DNA of 13,030 nucleotides. Source: Bacteroidota bacterium. GTDB taxonomy: Bacteria; Bacteroidota; Bacteroidia; Chitinophagales; Chitinophagaceae. The translations under genes were made by a program, and so were the position numbers. This document shows positions 6,432-13,030 of the stretch, in pieces (position 1 is the stretch's first letter; each line of letters begins with the position of its first letter). The notes under the pieces are model-generated. The model was not told where the DNA came from. It was given only the letters and a program-made list of their open reading frames with translations, and did not search any database. The stretch is taken from the NCBI GenBank assembly GCA_023433265.1, contig JAEZDR010000060.1, positions 1 to 13,030 on the forward strand, written 5' to 3'.

Positions 6432-6462
6432 TAATAATACTTGTCTAATAAGAGCGCGACAA
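6432..6462 (-). promoter_or_regulatory. Candidate promoter of the DoxX-like gene
   Basis: On the minus strand TTG (complement of 6460-6462) precedes TATTATTA (complement of 6432-6439) by exactly 20 bases, about 19 bases upstream of the ATG. The spacing is right for the Bacteroidota -33/-7 pattern, but the -7 match is only five of the six fixed positions. TATTATTC also occurs on the plus strand at 6518-6525, 18 bases after TTTTG (6495-6499), facing the sigma-factor gene. TAACTTTC (6535-6542) is a better -7 match for that gene but has no -33 element. Confidence 0.3.
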
Positions 6463-6582
6463 CATCAAAAAGGTTACAGACATCTTCGGTTAAGTTTTGA
6501 CAGGTGGCCAATAAAAATATTATTCGCTAAGTTGTAACTTTCCAAGTACCCAACTCATCTTCTATTTACAACAGTTTAAACC

Positions 6583-7236
6583 ATGGAAACTACATTACAT
6601 AACGGCAAGCTAAGCGACGCATTGGTAATAGAACGGGTTTTGGCAGGTGACACCGCATTGTTTGAATTACTGGTGCGCAGGTATAACCCTGTGCTGTATA
6701 AGATTGCGAGAAGCTATGGATACAACCACCAGGATGCCGAAGACCTGATGCAGGAAGCACACTGCAAGGCCTTTAAGCAGTTGAAGCAATTAGAGCAAGC
6801 AGCCTCGTATAAGAGCTGGATTTGCAAAATCATCGTCAACCAATGCCATTATAAACAGAATCTTGCTGCAACGCGCCTGACCGTTATGGATGACGGTTCG
6901 ATTTCAGAGGACAAAACCCCTTTGTTTACCCGTAAGCCAGACGTAAATAATGAAACCAGCAGAAGAGAACTCAGCCGCATCATAGAAGCAAGCATCCTGC
7001 GCTTGCCACTGATGTACCGAACAGTATTTATGTTTCGGGAGGTGGAAGCTCTATCAGTGGAAGAAACTGCCAACCTGCTTGGAATAACCCCTACCAATGT
7101 AAAAGTGCGCTGCAGCCGCGCGCGCATGATGTTACAAAAAGAACTGGAGCAGTACTACAGCGCTGCAGACCTATTTGAATTCAACCTCATATACTGCGAT
7201 GCAATTGTTGAACGGGTAATGGCGCAGGTTAAGTAA
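6583..7236 (+). CDS. ECF-family RNA polymerase sigma factor (sigma-70 group IV)
   Basis: The 217-residue protein has the two ECF domains. Sigma2 (about 18-92) contains the core-binding and -10-recognition helix DAEDLMQEAHCKAFKQL followed by YKSWICKIIVNQC. Sigma4 (about 132-185) has LPLMYRTVFMFREVEALSVEETANLLGI and the recognition helix TNVKVRCSRARMML. A C-terminal tail of some 30 residues (186-217) reads ELEQYYSAADLFEFNLIYCDAIVERVMAQVK; similar endings with an F-x-F...CD.IV..V pattern occur in a subset of ECF factors and are not part of sigma4. The start is the ATG at 6583. It should direct RNA polymerase to a stress or envelope regulon. No anti-sigma factor or SusC/FecR-type gene is adjacent: the left neighbour is the divergent DoxX gene, and the right neighbour converges after 25 bases. 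How it is held inactive is not visible. Confidence 0.93.
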   Translation: METTLHNGKLSDALVIERVLAGDTALFELLVRRYNPVLYKIARSYGYNHQDAEDLMQEAHCKAFKQLKQLEQAASYKSWICKIIVNQCHYKQNLAATRLTVMDDGSISEDKTPLFTRKPDVNNETSRRELSRIIEASILRLPLMYRTVFMFREVEALSVEETANLLGITPTNVKVRCSRARMMLQKELEQYYSAADLFEFNLIYCDAIVERVMAQVK

Positions 7237-7261
7237 ATAGCCTGGCGTTTAAGAAATATTG

Positions 7262-7564
7262 CTACCTCCTGATGCGAAGCTTGTTTATCATTTCTGTTGA
7301 AAGGCTATCAGCATACACCCCGTATGCATCCACCAAGGTACCTTTCATCCCGTCTTTTGATGATATGGCGTACACAATCGCATTATCGTCAGGGTTGCTA
7401 GCCCCTTCAAACCGGAAATATTTATCTATAACAAAGTCATCCGGGTGCAATTGCTTATGCGCTTCCGCACATTCTACACAGTCAGGCTTTAGGTTAAAGT
7501 CTAAAGTATAACCTTCATTTTTCAAAGCAGTAAGTGTGGCAGAAACTGTAGGGTAATTGTTCAT
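7262..7564 (-). CDS. Small conserved Bacteroidota protein of the so-called 'phosphoribosylpyrophosphate synthetase' 100-residue family
   Basis: Taking the ATG at 7564-7562 gives 100 residues beginning MNNYPTVSATLTALKNEGYT; an upstream TTG would add 14 residues that look non-native. The body reads DFNLKPDCVECAEAHKQLHPDDFVIDKYFRFEG, then SNPDDNAIVYAISSKDGMKGTLVDAYGVYAD and a C-terminal STEMINKL. I recognise this pattern (the DF.L...C.EC pair of cysteines, then LHP.DF.ID..YRFEG, then VYAISS..G.KG.LVDAYG) from Bacteroidota proteins often labelled PRPP synthetase. The label is doubtful: true PRPP synthetases are about 310 residues with a PRPP-binding loop that is absent here. The two cysteines, three residues apart, could bind a metal, but two ligands alone are not decisive. 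The gene converges tightly on the sigma factor. Confidence 0.75.
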   Translation of the reverse strand: MNNYPTVSATLTALKNEGYTLDFNLKPDCVECAEAHKQLHPDDFVIDKYFRFEGASNPDDNAIVYAISSKDGMKGTLVDAYGVYADSLSTEMINKLRIRR

Positions 7565-7860
7565 AGCAAATAATTTTGAGATGGTGACGCTTACTACCTG
7601 CTGCAATACTTGTTCCTGAATTTATTGAATTGAAAGGACGGCTGCCGGGGGAAGCCGATCCTCAGAAGACCGATACTTTTCCACCCCCACGGGCAAAGCA
7701 ATCGTTGCTTTTGAAGGATGAGCATTCGCGGAGGCAATCCCTGCTTCGCTGCTTCCAGTTTGTAACGTGTTCAACGACAACCGCAGGGAAACACTTGATT
7801 TGGCAGTAAGTATTGCCAAGCCAGGCGTGGAATAAGGCAAATAGCTCGAGGTGCCTAATA
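7565..7860. other. Intergenic gap with no recognised gene
   Basis: The left part must contain the promoter of the 7564 gene, but no clear TTG-N20-TAnnTTTG pair is seen. From about 7630 to 7809 the plus strand has an open frame of 59 codons from TTG, rich in Arg, Lys and Gln (it contains KTDTFPPPRAKQS). A longer minus-strand frame also runs across the region and through the terminator. Neither resembles a known protein, neither has an ATG-led start with a normal leader, and both are of a size expected by chance in GC-richer DNA. The higher GC of 7637-7770 compared with the adjoining adhesin gene could mark a decayed gene remnant. Confidence 0.35.
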
Positions 7861-7900
7861 AGAACCGCCCGCCTAAACCAGGCGGGCGGTTCTTTATTAA
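7858..7900. terminator. Bidirectional Rho-independent terminator after the beta-helix protein gene
   Basis: A 14-base-pair, very GC-rich perfect stem AGAACCGCCCGCCT (7861-7874) / AGGCGGGCGGTTCT (7880-7893) with a five-base loop. T-rich tails lie on both sides: TTTATT on the plus strand, and TTATT on the minus strand. The minus-strand adhesin stops at 7917, just upstream of it in transcription. It should also block read-through from the left into the antisense of the adhesin gene. Confidence 0.88.
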
Positions 7901-7916
7901 AAGAAAACTATTCTGT

Positions 7917-10900
7917 TTACTTCGACACAACTCTTTGAGAGAAAGTAACCTCGTCGTTTGATATAATTAAGGTATACAAACCTGGATTACTGAAGGCCGG
8001 AACATTGATGTTCTTACTTGCACTACCACCTTCATAGCTGATAGCTCCGTGATAAACTTCCTGTCCCAGGGCATTGTAAACTTTCACCTTGTAGTTTCCT
8101 TGTTTCACGTTTTTGAACGAGATGGAAAGCTGGTTGCCGGTTACAGGGTTGGGGTAAAGAACTATTTCACCTGTAGTAGCTGCAGTTGTTTTTACTTTCA
8201 CTACCGGGCTGTAGAACTCTTTTCCATTCATTTCAATTGCCTTAATTCTATAGTAGTTGTCTCCGTTCAGCGGATTTGCATCCATAGCGCTGTAGCTTGC
8301 AAATGTGCTGTGATTTGAAACGGCTGTTCTTGTTGCTATCTTCAACCATGATGCTCCATTTGATGAACGTTCCACTTCATAGCTCTTTATGTCCACTTCG
8401 TTGCCTATTGTCCAATCCACCTGTACCTGCCTATCCTTACGTGTTGCTTCAACTGAAACAAACTTCACCGGAAGTGTAGATGCCGCTTTAAACACGATCC
8501 TGAACCTGTTCTGGTTTGCCGAAAGCGGGTCTGATGTTACAGAGAAGTCGTATAAAGTTTCTCCTGCCGTTGAAAGCGGTGTTGTTGTATTAAGGTAAAG
8601 GTCTTCTAACTGAGCATCCAGCGATGTGTTTACATTCAAAGCCAGCTTCAATTGGTAAGCTCTTACTGTTGTGTTCCACAACTTCACAAACAACGTATCG
8701 TTGTCAACAATCAGGGGCCTTCTTTCCAATACAAGGTTGCTGCCCTGCCTGGTGAAAACTATGTTTTCATTGAAGTTCGCCATCTTATTGATATCCTCTG
8801 AAGTAACCAGTTTGCTATACCCGGTATTGAACCATGCTGAAGCTGCATCTGCCAGGCTTGCCACACCATTGTTACTAAAGTTGAGCTGAATATCTACCAT
8901 CTCGTCTGCACCGGAAGTTTTGAAAACATTGCCCCCTGTGCCGGTAGTCTTATCTTCTTCTTCAATAGTTAGAGATCCATCATTGCTGTCGTTGCTTCTT
9001 ACCAGGAAAGCCTGCCCGCTTTCTACAATTGAGTTAGCGGCAGCATAGCTTCCTCCTGCTCCACCCACTGTTGAGCCATTGATGAAAGTAACCCATGCTC
9101 CAAAGGTTCCACGCTTAGGATCCCAAACATAAAACTCATCGTTGATGTTGGCGCTCCTTGTAATAGCTGAGAAGTCAATAGGAGACGCGTATGGATTACC
9201 TACCACCTGGTATGCGCTTGATCCGGAAACACTTACCGGTTGCTGACCAGTTTTCAAAGAGCCCTTCATACGCAACACCGTGTTGGTCGGAGTAGCAGAA
9301 CCGCCCTGGCTTAAGTCAATACTGCGATCACCCCTTACAAACAAAAGATAGCCGGGGTAGTTTGTAATAGCTGCATCGGTGCCGGTAATATCGGCCCAGC
9401 CGGTACCTGCTGCGTTCATTATTTTAATAGAAGGTGCCATTATGCTGGCATCAAAATAACCCGTACCCGTACCCGTAATATGCGTTCCATAGCCGGATTT
9501 GGGGTCGGCTGTTGGTGCTGTCGCACCTTCCATCCATGAATTTTGAATGGTCGGCGCTCCTGTTGTACTCAACGGTGCTGCCAGTAACCTCCATGCACGT
9601 TTAGCAGGAATAAAACGCTCAATAATAATGTTTGTTGCATTGGTTAATGAAGCGCCCGTCATATCCGCAACCCTTGCCGTTGCAGAGGCTGTTGACTTTA
9701 AGGTTAAGCTCTTACTGTTAACATCTAAAGAAGCCCCGGTTATCGTCAACGCACCGTAAATATCAAGATCAGTACCCAGCGTAGCACTCTTACTGTTGTT
9801 AATGGTCAGGTTATTTAAACTGCGGCTGCCTGAGGTAAAGTTTAATGTGCCTGCTGTGCCATCTATTGTCAGGTTAGATGTGGAAGAACCACTGATAGTT
9901 CCACTACCTGATACTGCATCATTAATAGTGAAAGATTGTCCATTTATAGTCAATGTAGCATTGCTTCTTAATTCTACCTTATTTACAGATTTTGCACTTG
10001 ATAGCATTGGCATATTAGCAACTCCAGTAGGAATAATAATGTCACTTGCTGCTCCGGGCACAGTATTGTCATCCCAGTTTTGTGCAACATCATAATTTAC
10101 AGATTCGTTTCCTGTCCACATTCCCGGCACATACACTTCATCTGCCCCCTTGTAAGGATTAATTGTCTTGCGGGTTTCTCCATCAATATCAACTGTAACA
10201 CCGGTAATTGGAGTACCATAAAAATCAAGATTACCTAAAGTGCTGCCTGTTAAATGTAAATCAGTGGAGCTCACAAAATTCGCGGCAGTGAACTTTGTAT
10301 TTGCTTCCATACCGCTTGCAGTTTGATAACCACTTAAAGCAGAGTAAACTGTACCTCCCCATCCTCCGTGGTAGGCGCCTGATGATGCAGTACAACGATA
10401 CACGTTATAATCAATACTGTTTGTTCCTGCAGTTGCATTAAAGTTAGCTCCAAGATGGAAAACTCCGCTTGTGCCCCCTGTTCTTGTGTTATAAACAATA
10501 TTGTTTTTAAAATTCAACACGCTTCCTGCCCCGGTTGTTGATTTATAAAAACCTGCAGACACTGTAGAAGATGCAGTTCCACCCGTATGGGTACCTCCAA
10601 TGTAAATGGAGTTATTATAAATATTTACGGTATAGTTATCTGCCCCTGATAAGTGAATTCCATATACCTGGGTTTTAGTTCCTGCATCTTTAGCAAGGGA
10701 GATGAAGTTGTTTCTGATCGTCCAAACTGAACTTGCGGCCGCGTTAACAAAATTTATTGCCTTAAGTGTTGTAGTGCCTGTGTTGTCCAGGTCATAAATC
10801 CGGTTCCTTATGATGAGATTGTTGGTGCCTCCCATCGTATTGCTATTGATGGTTATGCCATAGTTCGCCGTGCTTGAAGCCGCGGTTTGGAAAATATTAT

Positions 10901-13030
10901 TTTCCTGTAGTATAGTATTATTTGAATTATTGGCGAGGTAAATATTGGCAAATGTGCAGTTTGAAATATTGCAATTTCTAATAGTATTATTATCATTAGG
11001 AGTACCTGAAGTACCATTGAAGTAAATTCCATACCTGCCGCCTACCAATTCTGAATATTCTACAACATTATTAGCATTTGCAGTTGAAGTTGAAGTTGAA
11101 AACTCAATGTTTCGGGTAGTACTCGAAGATTCCATAGCATTCAAATTCAAGTAACGGACTGTGGCATTCGCTGCACCATTGATGAACCTGATATTGGTTG
11201 CCCCGGTTGCTGTGCTACTGTTTGTTATAGTTATTGCTTTTGTGCTACCTATACCTCCAGGCCTGCCATCCAAAAAGATGTTTGAAATACCATCAAGGTC
11301 TATAATTGGCGTATTTACACTTGTGGATATGGTGTGGGAGGTAGAAGTTTCCGGACGAATTGTTATAGACCAGGTTCCACCAATCCTGTTAGGCTGTGTG
11401 AATTTGATTGGGAAAGTTTCTCCAGAAGATGAATAATCAGATGTTAATTCAAAGATTACGTCACCAATAATCTCTGAGTTGGATGCGTTTAGAATATTAG
11501 CAACGCTCGTAAGGTTTGTAAAGTTCTTCCCGACTCCTACTGTATATGTTCCGGAAAGCTGTGGAGTGATAAAATAGTATGCAGGACTGGCTGATCCGTT
11601 TAATGGATTGGTGCTCGCATTTCCAAGAATATCTTCTGCAGAAATGTAATACCATATTGTGTCCGCTTCTGCAACTCCACCAATCAATGAATAGTCAAAC
11701 GTAAATGTGTACACATTTCCTGCTTCTGATGTTGCATCAACTGAAGTAAAAGCGCCTGATGGATCTTTTTTGAAATTCAATTTAGGTGCATCAGCTCCGG
11801 CTTCAACACCTGAATCGTCAGTGATGGTAACAGCAATTGTGCGATTCGAAACAGACGAAGTATTACTTAATGCCGTGAAGCTAATTGTTGGGCCGTTCAA
11901 ATCAACGCCGTTTTCAAAAGCGCCAATGGAAGTATTTCCGCTTCGTGGTTCACCATTATAATCTTCATCAAAACCTGGTATCGGAGTTCCATTATTCAAA
12001 AGGGGTGAACTAAGCTGCGGTTGCATATTAGTTGAAGAAACCAATTTTGGATCTGAAGCAATACTGCTTCCATCCTGCCCAGTTCCAGTCTTGATTGCTG
12101 CTAAATTGGCGCGCTCTGTGCCGCCAATGTAACCCAATGCAGCCCCATTAGTATAATAGTTATTATAGTTGCAGTTAGTATATGTTGTACTTGCAACAGT
12201 ATAAATAGCATAGTTTTTCGGTGAAGTTCCACCTACCCTTGCATTATAAAACACATTGTTCCTAATATCCATACCGGTTGATGCAGTAGTAACAGAAAGA
12301 CAATGAGAAATATAGCCTGATGTTGTAGCTTTAATTGTATCTGTTATACTTATGGAATTATAATAAATCTTGTAATTCGTTCCCCCAACAATCCTTATTC
12401 CACCATGCCCCGAAGTAGCGGTAGTTGTTCCATAAGCACGTATATCATAAATCAGGTTATTATCAATCCGGTTGTCTGTGCAGCCCGTTGTTGAACTAAA
12501 ATAAATACCATAGGTAGCATAGTTGGTTGTATTTGTATAACCCAACCCATGAATCTTGTTTTTCGAAATATTGGTATTGCTAACATTCGTAACGAAGTAA
12601 ATTCCGTATTTGGTATTATTTGAAATCATATTAAAAATATGATTGTTGGAGATATCAGCCCCGTTGACACTTGCAATCTGGATACCGTAGTCGGTAACAT
12701 ATTCATCGCTATTATCAGAGCCAATTTCGTTACCGCTAATGACCAAACCTGTCAGTTCACCCGTTGTAGCAACTCCCCTTGCATAAATCCCATAGCTTGC
12801 TTTACGAACTGTATTATTCTGAATAGTTATACTGTTATTGTCAGCCCCTGTACCTGTTGTTGAAATCGAGGAGCCTCCAATATATATTCCGTAGGTTGTC
12901 TGTGCAATAGTACCTGTTTCGACAATACAATTCTTAATGGTGCTATTTGTTGCGCCTTTTGCAGCTCCGTTACTTGATATCCAAATACCAGCAGTTGCTG
13001 TTACTGTTGCTGTATTGGATATGGTAAGAC
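7917..13030 (-). CDS. Giant secreted beta-helix surface protein with T9SS C-terminal sorting domain (5' end outside window)
   Basis: About 1,703 residues are visible. The frame stays open from 12746 to the right edge (for example STIKNCIVETG and SSISTTGTGADN are encoded there), so no start is in the window and an in-frame TTG at 12746 is not the true start. Modules from the N-side are: parallel beta-helix repeats (13030-11920; many N-x-I-x-N-N turns, ending GEPRSGNTSIGAFENG); an Ig-like domain (about 11895-11560, GPTISF... WYYISAED); a second beta-helix (about 11555-10130, ending DIDGETRKTINPYKGADE); a W-x-G...NW...P...IIIP module with solenoid repeats (about 10120-9650); an ERFIPAKRAWRLLAAPL...GNPYASPIDF domain; a fibronectin-III-like domain (about 8472-8175); and a T9SS sorting domain (about 8172-7920) with LYPNP and terminal VVSK. 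Cysteines are rare and Ser, Thr, Asn and Gly abundant. It should be exported by the Sec system, passed through the T9SS outer-membrane pore and released or anchored at the surface. Adhesion or polysaccharide binding is plausible; no catalytic motif was seen. Confidence 0.9.
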   Translation of the reverse strand, partial: LTISNTATVTATAGIWISSNGAAKGATNSTIKNCIVETGTIAQTTYGIYIGGSSISTTGTGADNNSITIQNNTVRKASYGIYARGVATTGELTGLVISGNEIGSDNSDEYVTDYGIQIASVNGADISNNHIFNMISNNTKYGIYFVTNVSNTNISKNKIHGLGYTNTTNYATYGIYFSSTTGCTDNRIDNNLIYDIRAYGTTTATSGHGGIRIVGGTNYKIYYNSISITDTIKATTSGYISHCLSVTTASTGMDIRNNVFYNARVGGTSPKNYAIYTVASTTYTNCNYNNYYTNGAALGYIGGTERANLAAIKTGTGQDGSSIASDPKLVSSTNMQPQLSSPLLNNGTPIPGFDEDYNGEPRSGNTSIGAFENGVDLNGPTISFTALSNTSSVSNRTIAVTITDDSGVEAGADAPKLNFKKDPSGAFTSVDATSEAGNVYTFTFDYSLIGGVAEADTIWYYISAEDILGNASTNPLNGSASPAYYFITPQLSGTYTVGVGKNFTNLTSVANILNASNSEIIGDVIFELTSDYSSSGETFPIKFTQPNRIGGTWSITIRPETSTSHTISTSVNTPIIDLDGISNIFLDGRPGGIGSTKAITITNSSTATGATNIRFINGAANATVRYLNLNAMESSSTTRNIEFSTSTSTANANNVVEYSELVGGRYGIYFNGTSGTPNDNNTIRNCNISNCTFANIYLANNSNNTILQENNIFQTAASSTANYGITINSNTMGGTNNLIIRNRIYDLDNTGTTTLKAINFVNAAASSVWTIRNNFISLAKDAGTKTQVYGIHLSGADNYTVNIYNNSIYIGGTHTGGTASSTVSAGFYKSTTGAGSVLNFKNNIVYNTRTGGTSGVFHLGANFNATAGTNSIDYNVYRCTASSGAYHGGWGGTVYSALSGYQTASGMEANTKFTAANFVSSTDLHLTGSTLGNLDFYGTPITGVTVDIDGETRKTINPYKGADEVYVPGMWTGNESVNYDVAQNWDDNTVPGAASDIIIPTGVANMPMLSSAKSVNKVELRSNATLTINGQSFTINDAVSGSGTISGSSTSNLTIDGTAGTLNFTSGSRSLNNLTINNSKSATLGTDLDIYGALTITGASLDVNSKSLTLKSTASATARVADMTGASLTNATNIIIERFIPAKRAWRLLAAPLSTTGAPTIQNSWMEGATAPTADPKSGYGTHITGTGTGYFDASIMAPSIKIMNAAGTGWADITGTDAAITNYPGYLLFVRGDRSIDLSQGGSATPTNTVLRMKGSLKTGQQPVSVSGSSAYQVVGNPYASPIDFSAITRSANINDEFYVWDPKRGTFGAWVTFINGSTVGGAGGSYAAANSIVESGQAFLVRSNDSNDGSLTIEEEDKTTGTGGNVFKTSGADEMVDIQLNFSNNGVASLADAASAWFNTGYSKLVTSEDINKMANFNENIVFTRQGSNLVLERRPLIVDNDTLFVKLWNTTVRAYQLKLALNVNTSLDAQLEDLYLNTTTPLSTAGETLYDFSVTSDPLSANQNRFRIVFKAASTLPVKFVSVEATRKDRQVQVDWTIGNEVDIKSYEVERSSNGASWLKIATRTAVSNHSTFASYSAMDANPLNGDNYYRIKAIEMNGKEFYSPVVKVKTTAATTGEIVLYPNPVTGNQLSISFKNVKQGNYKVKVYNALGQEVYHGAISYEGGSASKNINVPAFSNPGLYTLIISNDEVTFSQRVVSK
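9460..9477 (-). repeat. Hexanucleotide tandem repeat, three copies
   Basis: CCCGTA is repeated three times without mismatch inside the adhesin gene. On the coding strand it gives Gly-Thr dipeptides (within HITGTGTGYF). A change in copy number would keep the frame and only add or remove two residues each. Confidence 0.7.
11083..11100 (-). repeat. Hexanucleotide tandem repeat, three copies
   Basis: GTTGAA is repeated three times in the second beta-helix of the adhesin and encodes Ser-Thr dipeptides (FSTSTSTA). Like the repeat at 9460 it is in frame and could vary in number without frameshift. Confidence 0.7.

Noticed and set aside
6497..6523. E. coli-like TTGACA...TATTAT promoter before the sigma gene
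   Set aside because: The spacer is 15 bases and Bacteroidota housekeeping sigma does not use this consensus; treated only as part of the -33/-7 discussion.
7565..7606. TTG-led extension of the small protein to 7606
   Set aside because: ATG at 7564 gives the expected 100-residue length and N-terminus of the family.
7622..7930. 102-codon minus-strand frame between the small gene and the adhesin
   Set aside because: It runs through the 14-base-pair terminator and the adhesin stop, has no family resemblance and begins inside the adhesin coding end.
12744..12746. TTG at 12746 as start of the beta-helix protein
   Set aside because: The frame continues open with the same beta-helix repeat pattern to the window edge, and no signal peptide follows this TTG.
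7917..13030. DNA-level tandem repeat array in the adhesin
   Set aside because: The protein repeats are degenerate beta-helix turns; apart from two short hexamer triplets no long exact DNA repeat was seen by eye.

Overview
The window looks like a chromosomal segment of a member of the Bacteroidota, most likely a Chitinophagaceae-type soil or freshwater bacterium. The reasons are a large protein ending in a type IX secretion (T9SS) C-terminal sorting domain, a single-domain Rcp1-like response regulator, small protein families typical of this phylum (DUF3606 and a roughly 100-residue 'PRPP synthetase-like' protein), a GAGGCTGTCTC-type terminator hairpin, genes without clear Shine-Dalgarno sequences, and candidate TTG-N20-TAnnTTTG-like promoters. 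No tRNA, rRNA, CRISPR array, transposase or phage gene was found. The assignment rests on sequence reading alone.

Layout. (1) 1-164, the 3' end of a phospholipase/carboxylesterase-type hydrolase (+). (2) 204-389, a DUF3606 protein (-) with its own terminator. (3) 687-2816, a lipoprotein prolyl oligopeptidase (+), closed by a strong hairpin terminator at 2844-2880. (4) 3034-3354, an unrecognised 106-residue protein (+). (5) 3425-5433 (-), an operon of an RsbQ-like alpha/beta hydrolase followed by a PAS/histidine-kinase gene. The kinase is cut by one in-frame TAA exactly between its phosphoacceptor (DHp) and ATP-binding (CA) parts. A single-domain response regulator (5518-5934, +) is transcribed divergently from it. 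(6) 5991-6413, a DoxX-like membrane protein (-), divergent from an ECF sigma factor (6583-7236, +). (7) 7262-7564, a small conserved Bacteroidota protein (-). (8) 7565-7916, a mostly non-coding gap ending in a strong terminator. (9) 7917-13030, a giant secreted beta-helix protein (-) that stays open to the window edge, so its N-terminus lies outside.

How the genes relate. The clearest module is rsbQ / PAS-kinase / receiver. In Bacillus the RsbQ hydrolase feeds a signal to the PAS domain of the phosphatase RsbP. Here an RsbQ homologue with an intact Ser-Asp-His triad is translationally coupled to a PAS domain joined to a histidine kinase, with a receiver protein next door. This suggests a hydrolase-gated two-component pathway, and the kinase reading frame is interrupted in this copy. 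The ECF sigma factor and DoxX gene share a divergent intergenic region, and no anti-sigma gene is visible beside them. The other genes look like independent single-gene units.
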